From assembly GCA_024509875.1 (NCBI GenBank), contig JAMPIV010018979.1, positions 434,001 through 498,000 on the forward strand: a DNA stretch of 64,000 bases, written 5' to 3'. The notes under the pieces were generated by a model. That model had not been told where the DNA came from. It was given only the letters and a program-made list of their open reading frames with translations, and searched no databases. Source of the stretch: Oreohelix idahoensis (lineage: Eukaryota; Mollusca; Gastropoda; Stylommatophora; Oreohelicidae). This document shows positions 1-11,728 of the stretch, in pieces (position 1 is the first letter of the stretch; each line of letters starts with the position of its first letter). Position numbers and translations under genes: made by a program.

Positions 1-1119
1 AACATACGCATTTGCGTCGATTACCGTAAACTAAATCAATTAACGAAGTTCGATGCAGAACCTATGCCTCTGTTGGATGAGTTACTTACTAGACTTTCCA
101 ATTCTCGTTTCTTTACAAAACTGGACTTGTCTAAAGGATACTGGCAAGTTCCTTTAACCGAACGAGCCAAACCTTTCACTGCTTTCTCCACACCGAGGGG
201 TTTCTTCCAATGGAACTTTATGCCTTTTGGCCTTATGAATGCCCCAGCTACATTCGTACGCATGATGCGTCGAATACTGGCATATCGTTCTGATGTGATT
301 GCATACTTGGACTATATCTGTCTTTTTAGCGATTGTGGGGAAGATCACTATCTGGGATTAGATGAACTGTTGTCTACTCTACGTGAGCATAATTTGACAG
401 CTAAACCCTCTAAAGGCTATGTTGGGTTTAGTGAGATTTCTTTTCTTGGTCATCGTGTTGGTCATGGTCTCTTGAAGACAGAAGACCACAACACTTCTAA
501 GATACTGAACATCACTATTCCTAAGACTAAGAAACAGCTCCGTAGTCTCTTGGGCCTAATACAGTTCTACGGAAGATTCATTCTGAATCTTTCCTCTATT
601 ACGGAACCACTCTCAACCCTATTGAAAAAAGGGTCTCCTAATATGGTGCGTTGGTCCCAAGAAGGCCAATCTTCATTGGATCAGATTAAGTCATTATTTT
701 CGTCTCCTCCTATTTTAAGACTACCTACAGCCGATAGGACGTTTGTCCTTCGTAGTGACGCCTCAGCAATAGGGATCTGGGCAGCACTGATGCAAGAGTA
801 TTCTGAGACTCTGCATCCTGTAATGTATGTCTCGAGAAAACTGAATGCGGCAGAAAGGAATTATTCTGTTCTAGACCGAGAATTGCTAGCTATGGTCTGG
901 GCAATTCTTAAACTCCAAAGATTCCTTCTAGGCGCGCATTTTGTAGTAGAAACTGACCAAAAAGCTCTCACAGCTATGCAGAATAAGGATTTGAAGAGTT
1001 CGAGATCCACTCGATATGCTATTGCTCTTCAACCTTTTCATTTCACGGTACGAGCTATCCGTGGTTCGGATAATGTGATGGCAGACATATTGTCTCGATG
1101 CCCACATGAAGCTACTTAG
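1..1119 (+). pseudogene. pol: Reverse transcriptase-RNase H, 3' part of pol, copy A
   Basis: The frame is open from base 1 to the stop at 1119. It reads a Ty3/gypsy RT from the ICVDYRKLN block through the TKLDLSKGYWQVPL and FMPFGLMNAPATF blocks. RNase H follows, with the SDAS, RELLAMVW and TDQKAL blocks that carry its acidic residues. The RT active-site box reads YLDY at 304-315 instead of YLDD, so an essential metal-binding aspartate is lost and the enzyme should be inactive. Copy B has the same change, which therefore predates the duplication. A further change specific to A puts W for G beside the RNase H SDASAIGI block. The start lies outside the window. Confidence 0.9.
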
Positions 1120-1951
1120 CTCTTTTGTCTAGATCTACTGTAACATATCTAAAGTTATGATCTATTCGTACAATAACATGCTTCTATAACACTTGTTGTC
1201 ACTTTGTTTAAACTCATGGTTATGTTGATTACTTGCTTTCTCTGTTACCATCTTCGGTAAAACAGAGGAAGGCTTTGTTTCATATGAAATAAAGGTCGAA
1301 AAAATTAATGCGGCCACATTTATAGTTTAAATGTATATTAAGTGACTATGGTACATTATAACATTCTAAGAATTGTACTATTTGTATTGTTCTCAGCAAA
1401 CCGGTGTGATATCTTGGAACGCTGTAGAACTACGATGACTTCTATTGACGTCCTTATGTTCCTTGAGGATCTTGCTTCCAAGACATCGCCGGAATGAAGG
1501 ATCGTCTTGTTCTTCTGACATCATCAGATATTAGTTCTATCCGCATATATAATTATATGTTTGTAAACAGAATTTTGCAATGTTGTTTATGATTGACCAT
1601 TGGAATTTATGGTTATATACACATTATACGTCGTGAGATTTCGATGTTGGTGTAATCCCTTAATGGAAGTTGTCATTCACCATTTATACACATTGATATG
1701 AATTTTTGTTGTAACATTACCTGCACTTTTGAGTTGGTTGGTAACACCTCCCCGGATATATTTACTTTGAGAAAATAGTTTCTCCTATCTAGTGAGATTT
1801 TTTCTTCTCACCAGACGCTCTACTGTGCGTCGATTGGATCTGACATTATGATGTTATATTTTTTGGTGATCCTTTCATCGGCGCATTACTCATGCGTTAT
1901 GAGCTTAATGCACCTGGCTCATAGATGTATTTCCCCCGGGAGGTGTGGTAA
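1120..1951 (+). other. 3' untranslated region and polypurine tract of copy A
   Basis: There is no coding frame between the pol stop and the LTR, so there is no envelope gene. The last bases before the LTR (about 1933-1951) read CCCCCGGGAGGTGTGGTAA. This purine-rich strand lies where the plus-strand primer is expected. Elements B, C, D and E carry closely related tracts directly beside their 3' LTRs. Confidence 0.75.
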
Positions 1952-3492
1952 TGTTGCCGTCATTTTTTACGGTGGAAGAAAACACCAACCTAATGTAATT
2001 TTGGTTTGATGTGATCAAAGAGAGATAAATGTATATTGTCTTTCTGTGACAGGTTTGACTGGTGATTATCTTCTCCTGTCTTATGTTGTCCTGTCTCAGG
2101 CAATGTCTTATAGTTGACATGTCGTAAGGCTATTTATAGGATCATTTACGGAGTATCTATATCACCCGCTTGGGCGGAAACGCCTGGTCTGGGTTTGCCT
2201 CGATCTGGTCCGTGCTCTTTGGGCATGCGCGGGGTCTTGGCGGCAAAAGCCGGGAGACTGATTCAGAGAGAGTGTACCTAAGGCTTAGAACGGATGTGCC
2301 GATCCGTAGATTCCTCTCTGCCAAGTTTTCGATAGGGATTGGAAATTCTGGGAATGACTGTTTGTCATTCTTCCGTCCCTGAGTGTTTCTTTATGCCAGT
2401 ATTGGCTGTGTTGTGTTACCTTAGAGTGTGAGGATTCTTTAAGAAGGTAACTGAAAAACATTACTCGATCTTTTCGTCGCGTTTAGATCTTACAGGTACA
2501 TTTATCGCTGATGGCGACATAGTGAGCGAAGCTCACAAGGAGGTATTATACTGTACCCCAGTATTGCTTCATATTTGAAGGACGAGGTCTAGTTGACCCA
2601 TTACATACATAAGCCTAGGAATCATCTTTATGGATCCGCAATGCAGGCGGAATATGGTTTGGCAGAAATTATATATAATCTCAGAAGCTTGTGTAAACTG
2701 AGAGTGACCTGATTATCGAGGCTCGCGACCTGCGGCCTGATTTCGTTGTCATCAAATTGGTTCGTATTCACGACCAATCCTCTTCACCAGAATGAAGTAT
2801 TTGGCATGTGAGGCCAGTCTGAAGTCTTCTGCTAATTGTGGGACAATGGCATTGACTTTATTTGAATAACTGATATTGCCCGTACTAAGCAAGATATTTG
2901 CTAGGGCTTACCTGACGGGGCTCAGTCAGGGATTAGAGCTATTGCATAAACAGTAAACATTGTACAAGACATTGTTATATGTCTGGGATCTGTGATGCCT
3001 GAAGCTGACCTTTGTAACTACACACATTATGTACTCGATCTATACTATTGACTGTTTCGTCCATCATTATCATCGTATTATCGTACGTCATGAATAAATA
3101 TTGTAAACGTAAGCAGCATTCCCTACTTCACTGACTTCTACTTGTGGTTGTGTGAGTTAATGTGAAGACGTCCAAGAGCCTATACGGCCTTCGTGTTATC
3201 AGCACTGTTATCTACACACTTACACGATCAACCACATTGCTATACAAGTATTACACGTCTGAATCTACAGGAATACTGGCATTATGTATGTGTCTATTAT
3301 ACCCTGGCGGCACCTCACGCTAGTGACCTAGATTCTCGCCACAACTTGGTACTGCCCAGGACAACACGACACGCTTGAAGTACTAACATTCATAACACAA
3401 CAAACAGTACGTTACATCTGGGCATTTACACTGAACAACCATTTACATCTCTAGTAAACAGACTTCAACATCCGTGCAAACCATCTTCAACA
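1952..3492 (+). repeat. 3' LTR of copy A (1541 bp)
   Basis: The LTR starts TGTTGCC and ends CTTCAACA, so it has TG...CA ends. Its 3' boundary is set by comparison with the broken 5' LTR of copy B, where identity stops at 6899. A TATA-like TATTTATAG lies near 2131, and an AATAAA signal lies at 3093-3098. Short open frames inside (for example 2170-2382 and 3193-3378) have no known domain and recur only because the LTR is duplicated. Confidence 0.85.
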
Positions 3493-4681
3493 CTAACCTT
3501 GTAGTTACAGTTGAATCTATTCATCTCTCAATCATTTAAATGAATTTACATAACCAAATTACAGCATGTGACATTACACAAATAAATCATATGCCCATTG
3601 GGGAAATACATTACCATCCCACAAATGAATACATAGAAAATGCAATGTTCTTGCTATCATAATACCGTTGTGACTGAACATAAGATATAATTATATCTAT
3701 GGCGGGCGTCTGCTTTTTGTGAAAGTTATGGCTAGAGTCTAGCTACACAAGTAAGCATATCAAATTTCACACCCAACCACTACTCCTATAATTCAGAGTT
3801 ATAGTGCCTGTATCTGTTATTGTAAGTTTATCATTTAACCCATTATAAACCATAACACTGACACCTGACTGTTTAAGCACCACTTAACTAAGGCGGTAGA
3901 CTGCACTACATTATCACTGAATAAAATCACTAAGAGTCCTCAGAAATGAATTCAAGTCATTTTCCTATCAGATACATAAAAACTAACATGAATATATTAT
4001 ATTATAAGAGTTATTTACTCACCCCGAAAAATGACAAGAACATAGGCAAACACATTCTAGTTCTGCTGTGCTAACTCTGCCTTAGTCTCATATGGTCATC
4101 TACGGGCCAGGAAATATCTACGAGTGTGTTTGACTATTAAGACTTTCTAGATTTATAGTTTACAAAGGATGCTCCCCCCGGACACCTGGCCTAGCGTATT
4201 TCTACAGATGTTCGGCGAAAGCCGTAATCCAGAGTAAGACAAAGGTTTCTCTAGAGACTACATCAGAAGTTAGCAACCGCGAGAAAGTTCCCTAGATAGA
4301 CAAAATATTATGAGAGCTCTAACTCGTCTAAGGGGCAAAACCCAGAGACTAACCGCAGGTGTATCTTCCCCTGAATCGGAGATCAAACTATTTTACCGAC
4401 CGTAAAAAGTTCCACTGCCGTTAGCGAGCCGGTTCTACACAGAAGCCGTCTTCGCTCGTTCAAACACTTTAAGCAAAACAGAAATGTTTCTCTGGTCAAA
4501 CAAACCACAGGTGCGCTGATGTAACGTTATCTGACTGTTGAAGGCCAGAACGTAAACAAAGCGCGGGTGGGGTTGGAGAAGGTGAAAAAATTGGGCCACG
4601 AACGTAGAAAAAAAAACAAAATGGCAAGGAAACCCGAACATTAAAAAAGTAATAACATATGGAACGGAATGGTAAAATAAA
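3493..4681. other. Flank shared by both duplicate copies, no gene seen
   Basis: AT-rich non-coding DNA follows the LTR here and also at 15327-16505. It includes a 16-bp AT palindrome near 3685. I recognise no element in it. Its presence in both copies shows that the duplication extends beyond the retrotransposon. Confidence 0.7.
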
Positions 4682-5602
4682 TTAACAGTCACTGTGACAC
4701 TGTGCAACATCCGTTGGCAGGGGGTGATTTGTTGACAATCTTCGACCAAGGATATCCCAGAGGTGCTCAATCGGAGAAAGGTCAGGTGAATGAGCTGGCC
4801 ACGCCATCCCGATGATCCCATGTTGCTGAATAAACTCATTCACCACACGAGCTCGATGGGGTCAAGCGTTATCATCTTGGAGGATGGCATTACCACCTAT
4901 GGCCTCCAGAGCAGGCTGAACAATTGGTCTCAAGATTTCGTTCTGGTATCTTGGGCCGGTCAAGTTGCCTTGGATGATGTAGAGTGGGGTCCTGTCGTGT
5001 CTGTAGAAGCCTCCCCAGACCATGACAGATCCCCTACCATAACGATACACCTCTAGAATTGTGTCATCAGTAAATCGCTCTCCTGGTCGTCTCCAAACTC
5101 GAATCCTGCCATCATTGAATGACACAGTGAAGCGAAATTCACCAGTGAAGAGAACTTGACTCCATTGTTGCCTTGTCCATCGGATGTGCTCGCGACACCA
5201 AGCAACACGGGCTCTGCGATGAGCAGGAGTAAGAGAGATTCTGACTGCAGGACGTCGAGCAGCCAGTCCAAATTCATGTAAACGTCTGCGAATGGTGCTT
5301 TGACTGACATTAACGTATACAGTTTGTCTCAGCTGACATCTTAGCGTGGAACAAGTCACTGTTCGATGGCGCAGGGCTGACAACAAGAGGTACCGGTCAT
5401 CATGTCTGTTGGTGCATCTAGGGCGACCTGGCCGGTGGCGATCCTCCACACTTCCTGTGGCCTGAAATCTCTCCAAAATTATTTGGATAGTAGAGTGTGA
5501 CACTGCAAGCCGTCTAGCAACCTCACGGACAGATAAACCACTTTCAACCCACGCTATAGCCATCTTTCTTTGTAAGGTGTCAAGACTTCTTCTCGGTGGC
5601 AT
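4682..5602 (-). pseudogene. Tc1/mariner-type transposase, copy 1
   Basis: The minus-strand frame runs from ATG at 5602 to TAA at 4682, 306 codons with one internal TGA (4862-4864, codon 247) directly after the QDDNA block. The N-terminal part has paired helix-turn-helix features (VREVARRLAVSHSTI, then GRPR, the usual spacer between the two HTH halves). The catalytic part shows WSQVLF, VMVWGGF and QDDNA, and after the stop [12 protein letters not shown]. The first catalytic aspartate is glycine here (FTGEF, codon at 5141-5143), while copy 2 keeps FTDEF. Two lesions make this a dead DDE transposase. The usual Tc1 length is about 340 residues, so it may also be slightly short. I could not define the terminal inverted repeats with confidence. 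Confidence 0.88.
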
Positions 5603-5960
5603 GGTTTTTGCAAGTGATGAAACTACCCTAAGTCTGCTGATTGTAAAACAAATTAAGAGTGAACTCTGTTCACGAAAAGTTGCCATTGCACTTGGAATGT
5701 CAATCAGGACGATCACTTCACCTGTTTGGTTGTACGGAAGTTTGAAAAAACAGATTAAAAATGTGAATTTATGGTCAGCAAACCAAATTGCACGTGATCA
5801 CCATGGTTGTCGGTGAGTTGTTTTTATGCTTAACGTGCATAGAGGACTGTCAGAGGAAGATATTGCACCCATTTTTACTAAAAACTTCCTTCATTTAATC
5901 CTTCTATGCGCTTATATAAAAGTGTATTGAAAATAATAGGGTGGCCCTTGACTTTTGACG
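5603..5960. other. Flanking sequence of the Tc1 relic
   Basis: This is non-coding DNA upstream of the transposase start. It ends in a stretch reading AGGGTGGCCCTTGAC near 5939-5953 that may be the transposon end. Copy 2 has lost 5289-5957 as one block, including this whole region. Confidence 0.4.
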
Positions 5961-6039
5961 AGTAGTATATTTGAATGAACTTACAAAACCTCATTTCGAC
6001 TTGTCTTCTTTTTCTGAAAACTGTCCCTGTCTCGTAATC

Positions 6040-6445
6040 ATGGAAGGCTGAATCTGTTTATGTCTCACAAATCGTTCAGTCGCTTGTTGGTTTGTCCTTC
6101 AGGCCTAGAATCCCTACATAAAAGGGTGCTATGACTTTTTTGCCTGAATGATAACATTTCCAGTGCTCAGATATTTTCACAGCTGAATGTTTTCCTCTTA
6201 AAAAATTCTTCTTCTTCCAAGATCTCCTATTTGTGCATCAAATTTTACACGGCAGAACGCCTTCATACTTGCAAATGTTCTTTCGCTATAAAAACTGCTC
6301 ATATTTTATACGTGGCGACCTACTTTTGTACCTTGCAAAACCACGAACTGACCTCTTCCGAAGTTGTTTTAGTTATGCAGGTGCTTTAGCATGGAATTCC
6401 CTACACAAGTCTGTCAAAACTGATAATTACATCTCATTCAAAAGA
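6040..6445 (+). pseudogene. CR1-like LINE fragment, RT C-terminus, cut at the duplication junction
   Basis: The frame at 6233-6445 encodes the C-terminal end of a non-LTR retrotransposon ORF2 (blocks HGRTPSYLQMFF, KPRTDLF, AGALAWNSL). That thumb-region pattern is usual in CR1/L2-type elements. After the ISFKR block the reading runs straight into LTR sequence at the junction, so the last residues of the apparent ORF are chimeric. The intact counterpart with a 3' tail is at 17200-18025. Clade placement is tentative. Confidence 0.7.
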
Positions 6446-6899
6446 TCTATACTATTGACTGTTTCGTCCATCATCATCATCGTATTATCGTACGTCATGA
6501 ATAAATATTGTAAACGTCAGCAGCATTCCCTACTTCACTGACGTCTACTTGTGGTTGTGTGAGTTAATGTGAAGACGTCCAAGAGCCTATACGGCCTTCG
6601 TGTTATCAGCACTGTTATCTACACACTTACACGATCAACCACATTGCTATACAAGTATTACACGTCTGAATCTACAGGAATACTGACATTATGTATGTGT
6701 CTAGTATACCCTGGCGCCACCTCACGCTAGTGACCTAGATTCTCGCCACAACTTGGTACTGCCCAGGACAACACGACACGCTTGAAGTACTAACATTCAT
6801 AACACAACAAACAGTACGTTACATCTGGGCATTTACACTGAACAACCATTTACATCTCTAGTAAACAGACTTCAACATCCGTGCAAACCATCTTCAACA
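6444..6899 (+). repeat. Truncated 5' LTR of copy B
   Basis: It corresponds to 3037-3492 of the LTR in copy A. It keeps the AATAAA signal (6500-6505) and the CTTCAACA end. It begins abruptly at the GA microhomology with the CR1-like fragment. Confidence 0.9.
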
Positions 6900-8156
6900 T
6901 CTGGTGGACCAGATTCGTGGGCTTTTGTCAACGACACGGATTTTCCTGCCCACATCTGGATTTATACATCCGGAAGACAAGATTGGCGTTTAGTTGTCAG
7001 CTACACATGACAGTAGGAAATAGGTCAACGTCTGCTGATCGACGTATACATTTATGGATGGTACAGAATTGCTACATGGACAACAGCTGCTGCAGAATTG
7101 CTACATGGACCACAGCTGCTACAATAGTGCTACATAGACCACAGTTGCTTACGAAGTCGGTTAACACTGTGACAATCGTCGAAGGACATATGTGTCAAAG
7201 TTCACGTCACAAGTTTACGTGCAAGCTCGAATTGTAAACATAGAACAGTTCAAGCTGTTGTTTACTACAACATTCTTCACTTTGGGAGACTACTACACCC
7301 GTTGTCAAGTTGCGGTGACCTTCAACGGTGGAACGTCTATTGGTGTTTACGTGTACTGTAATGAACTGCATCTTTGCGGTTGTAGAGGAAAACGCTTAAA
7401 GATAAGTGGCCTGTTTTTCCGTGTTAAACTTAGCCTTTATTTTGTGTGCAAATAAGCCTTCCTCGTTACACATTTATTATATGCATGCTATTATTTACTT
7501 GTTCTTTGTTTACTTGTTGAGTTAATGTGTATTTTTTTTTCTGCGGGTTCAGGTTGGAGGGTCTTACAGTAAATATCCCACTTAACCGAGGGTGCTGTAA
7601 GCGTTCTGTAAGGATTGTGCATATTTCTCACAGTAGAAATTGCAAGCGACTTTCGTTCTATTTATTTTTTTTTTCTTAGCTGTGACGAGATGTGTTAGTG
7701 TGGTTTTCGTTATTTTTTCTCCGTACTTTAGTTTTTTGATTCGTTTTGTTGGTATTTGTCTGCCTTCTCTTTTCTATTGTTAATTTCTTTACACCTATTT
7801 GTTTATACACTGTGTTGTCATTGTATTATTGTGAATTTTTCGCAGTTATCATTGTGATTTTTCACAACATTTGATTTAGTTAAGCTGTATTTTCTTTTGA
7901 CCTCTGCGAATGTTTTCGTTTGTGCAGATGCTTGTCTTTGTTTAGTTATCGTGATATTGTTGATATATACAGTCTTCATGTATACTTGATCATGTACTGT
8001 TTATTATATGATGCAAATTATATACTGATCTTATTAATGGTGACTTAATAAATAAGGTAATTGTACTTAGTCTTTATAAAAGACTCATCTCCCACCTGAG
8101 ATTGGGATAACTTGTGTTGCTATTTCAGATATATTGACAGCACATTTGTAGACAGA
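6900..8156 (+). other. Leader of copy B: primer-binding region, 29-bp repeats, conserved motif
   Basis: Two bases after the LTR, TGGTGGACC at 6902 lies where a tRNA primer site is expected. Three 28-29-bp tandem repeats (GCTACATGGAC core) occupy 7064-7150. A block at 7541-7690, from CTGCGGGTT to GCTGTGACGAG, is recognisably conserved in element C at 48688-48840. The apparent ORFs at 6881-7455 are not conserved in the sister elements and I do not treat them as genes. Confidence 0.65.
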
Positions 8157-10902
8157 ATGTCTACATTAGATTTCTTCATCCAGCAAGGGTTGGCCCTTGG
8201 AAAAACTGAGGAGAAATTGGAGGACTTTGCGCTTGCTCAATATGCCAAAGCACAAAAAGCTTAAGAGAAAAAGATTCAAGCCCAGCTAGACAGAGAAGCT
8301 GAAGAAAGGAAGATTCAGCAAGACAGAGAATTTGAAGAGAAAAAGATTCAACCGCAGCTAGACAGAGAATTTGAAGAGAAAAAGTATCAAAGAGAACTTG
8401 AAGAGAAAAAGTATCAAAGAGAACTTGAAGAGAGAAAGCATCAAAGAGAACATGAAGAAAAACTCTTGGCTTTGGAGATAGAGAAGTTGAAAGTGACTAA
8501 TATAGGGAGTTCTCAAGAGACTTCTTCGAGCACAAAAGGTCATGATTATAAGTTCAAACTTCCTCATTTTAACCCTACGAAACATAACGTTCTATCTAGA
8601 TAGACTAGAACTTAATTGTGTAACATATAAAGTAGATAAGGCACTATATGTTAGACAACTGTTGAATTCACTTACAGGTGAACCATTAAATATTATAATG
8701 GCAATAGAAGAACATGATAGAACTAATTATGAAGTTGTCAGAGCAGCCTTATTGAAAAGATATCAGCTTAAAGAAGATGATTACCGTCTTCGTTTTAAGA
8801 CTATGTTACCAGAATCTGGTGTAGAGTTCTCAGGCTTTATAGGAAAGATACGCCTTACTTTCACTAGATGGATAGAGTTATCTAAGACTGAACATACTTA
8901 TGAAGCACTTATGGACTTGTTGCTTAGAGACAAAGTAATGTCATCTGTTAATGAGTCTTTTCTTGCCTTTATACACGGACGTAAACCTAAGGACATAAAA
9001 GAAATGGAACAATATTGTTCCCAATATGTCACTGCTCATCCACAACAAACGATTAGCAATAGTAAGATTAAAGAAGGTTTACCCGTGGCTTCTGCGACTC
9101 CATACAATTCTAATTTCGGAGGTAAAGTTAAAGGTACTCAGCGCAACTTCGATAAGAAAAGTAAGCGTAACTTTGGACAGGATCAAGGTGATTCATCCCA
9201 AAGAGGCTCGTCTTCTAGGAATTATAGGCAATCTGATAGCCCTCATAATTATGGTTCCAACAAATTTGGTAACTTTAAAAGGGGTAGCCACAATAAAAAC
9301 TATCCTCGCCATAATTCTTTAGGAAGACAGCAATATCAGTCTGATAGATATTTTCATCAAGGTGTAAATCACAATCCCAATTGTGAAAATTGCGGTTCAA
9401 ACCAAAATAATAATAGCAATAGGGGTAATTACCATAATTCCAAAGGAAATAGTAATCGAGGTAGATGGCAGCATAATAATAACAGATCATGTCATCATAC
9501 TAACTGTGCTGAACAAGAGTCACAAGGAGTTAGTAGTGAACAAAACAATAGTAAACCTAGCGCTAGTGCTAGTTCTTGTTCTGCCTTTGATTATGGGAGA
9601 GCATCTCAATGCCCTCAGTACATCACTTTATTTGAACGTACTACTATATCCACCTTGAGTTGCGGTCATCCTCTGCCCGCTCTTCCTGTCGCAGTGGCGC
9701 ATGACGGGAGAGGATCTCTTATTCTACATAGGGGTCTAATGAATGGTGATCCAGTCTCAGTCCTCTTTGATTCTGGATGTACCACTATTGGGGTTAGACA
9801 ATCTCTGGTAGATTCTTCATGTGCCACTGGAAGAGTGATCAAATGTGTAACATTTGGTGGCACGGTGGAAAAATACTCTACCGCTATCATCCGTATAGCT
9901 CCTCCCTTCTTTACGGGAGAGGTCCAAGCATGTCTGCTTCCGAATCCTATTGCGGATCTTATCGTCGGGCGTACACACGGCATTAAAGAGTGTACCCCGC
10001 AGCAGATTATTGCTTGGGAAGAGCATAACTTAGAAGCTGCTAATGCAGTTATCACGAGAGCTCAGGCTCAGAATATGCCTCAGACTACATCGACCGAAGG
10101 TGTTGAGGTACGTGATCAAGAGGATCATGATGTGATTTCATGTGACTCTTTTATCAAAAGTCAACAGGAAGACATTTCGTTAAAAAAATTCTTCAATCTG
10201 GCAAAAACAGGTGACCCAAATAAGAACACAGATCACAAATTTTGGATCACTATCAAGAATGGCGTACTAGTGCGTATGGTACAGCACTCAGACATGTCTA
10301 TACATTCACAAATTCTTGTTCCGAAATACATGAGAGTTAGAATGCTGCAACATACTCACGACTCCCAATGCGCTGGTCATATGGGATTTTCACGTACGAA
10401 GTCGAGAGTTCTTGCGGCTTTCTTTTGGCCATTCGTCAACAGAGACATACGTCTTTATTGTCGCTCATGTAGAGTATGTCAAGAAGTAAAATCGAAAGGT
10501 CCTCGCCATGCAGCACCTATCCAGGCTGCGGACATTCCTATCCGTCCATTTCAGAAAATGGCGATATATATCAATGGTCCTTTCAAAATAAAATCAGCCA
10601 GAGGACATCAATTTATTCTTACATGTGTTGACATGTGTACTCGATGTCCAGAGGCCATACCTCTGAAGAGCATTTCGACTACCGATATTGCAGACGCTCT
10701 TTGGCTGATATTTTCGCGGTTGGGATTCCCTAGGGAAATCTTGTCAGACCATGGCACCCAACTGATATCTGAGACAATGTCGCAGGTGATGTCTACTCTT
10801 AATATCAAGAGATCACTGAGTAGTATTTATCATCCGATGTCTAATGGACTAGTCGAACGTCTCAATAGGACTCTCAAAAAATTTACTTGGGAAAATAACT
10901 GA
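8157..10902 (+). pseudogene. gag-pol: Gag-protease-integrase of copy B (broken)
   Basis: ATG at 8157 starts the same Gag as element C (MSTLDFFIQQG), a coiled-coil-rich N-terminus. A TAA at 8262-8264 (codon 36) and a frameshift near 8575-8590 break it. Downstream are the capsid-like domain, an N/Q/S/R-rich basic stretch, a degenerate zinc-like motif (CPQY where C has CIQC, then SCGH), protease with DSG at 9769-9777, the HHCC domain and the integrase core. The first integrase catalytic Asp is Tyr (10567-10569). A frameshift in an A-run near 10875-10882 ends the frame at 10902, just after the third catalytic block VERLNRTLK. Confidence 0.88.
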
Positions 10903-11728
10903 GGATCATCCTCAGGATTGGGACAGAGTCTTACCCGCTGCTCTCTTTGCTTATAGAGAGGTTCCTAATCAACATACCGGGTTTTCTCTTTTCGAGCTCG
11001 TCTTTGGCGCGCGTCCGCGCGGCCTAATGTCCTTGCTTCACGATCTGATAGCTGCCGATGACATTAGTGATGACACACAATCTTCTTATGAGTATGTCAT
11101 TGCTCTCAGGCAGAAAATCATTGAAGCTTGCAAATTAGCAACTTCCGCATCTGAATTTGCCAAAGCAAAGGCAAGACAGTTTGCAAATAAAAATAGATGC
11201 CTACGTCAACTTTGTCCTGGAGACAAAGCATTTGTGTTGCTTCCTTCCAGAGAAAATAGACTTCTTATTGGTTGGAAAGGTCCTTTTAAGATTGTATCTA
11301 AAATTTCTGATGTCGACTATGTCGTCGATATTGACGGAAAGCATAAAACTTTTCACATAAATATGCTTACAGAATTTTATGAACGTCCAGAGTACTTACA
11401 ACCTATCTTTCAAGCGACGGACGACGCTACAGTCGCTCGTGGCCATTACTCATCCCTGTCTGTCATACAGGATGAGGAATCTACTTTCTCTGATGTTAAT
11501 CTTCCTCTTCCGATGATTCCACTTCATTCTACGGAATCATGGAAGGATGTTGCAATTTCACCTAATTTATCAACTAGGGAACAGTCACAAATCTCTTCCA
11601 AGTTACAAGCATTTCAGGATGTTCTCACGGACATTCCTGGACACACTACAGTCATTGAACATGACATTGTATTGACTGACCATACTCCTATCAGGGTCAG
11701 ACCTTATCCTATTGCTATCCACTTCTAA
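10903..11728 (+). pseudogene. pol: Integrase C-terminus (GPY/F module) and linker, copy B
   Basis: After the upstream frameshift the reading continues in another frame, through the end of the integrase core and the GPY/F module (WKGPF, then HINMLTEF). The linker that normally precedes RT in gypsy elements follows (VLTDIPG, VIEHDIVLTD, RPYP). An in-frame TAA at 11726-11728 stands where element C has a glutamine codon, just before the RT N-terminus. Confidence 0.85.

Larger units (their letters stand above)
1..3492 (+). mobile_element. Gmr1-like LTR retrotransposon copy A, 3' part
   Basis: This is the 3' end of an LTR retrotransposon cut by the window edge. It holds the C-terminal half of pol (RT and RNase H), an 832-bp untranslated stretch, a purine-rich tract ending at 1951 and a full 3' LTR at 1952-3492. 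It is the duplicate of copy B's 3' end, where the upstream protease and integrase can be seen. Confidence 0.9.
1..6445. repeat. Tandem segmental duplication, copy 1 (left end outside window)
   Basis: This stretch matches 11834-17601 almost base for base: the same RT-RNase H, the same LTR, the same non-repetitive 3' flank, the same Tc1 relic and the same CR1-like fragment. Because unique flanking DNA is shared, this is a duplication of a locus and not two insertions. The right edge is a junction at 6444-6445 where the CR1-like fragment stops and joins the middle of an LTR, with GA shared by both sides. Differences I see from copy 2 are a few substitutions (for example near 437 and 779), 11 extra bases near 4029, and about 669 bases at 5289-5957 that copy 2 lacks. 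Confidence 0.9.

Noticed and set aside
1120..1951. Envelope gene downstream of pol
   Set aside because: No frame long enough in A, B, C or D, and no signal peptide or membrane segment; these are retrotransposons without an envelope.
2170..3378. Small ORFs duplicated at 14004-15212
   Set aside because: Inside the A and B LTRs; identical because of the segmental duplication.
3685..3700. 16-bp perfect AT palindrome as a regulatory site
   Set aside because: Palindromes of this kind are expected by chance in such AT-rich DNA, and nothing else supports a function.
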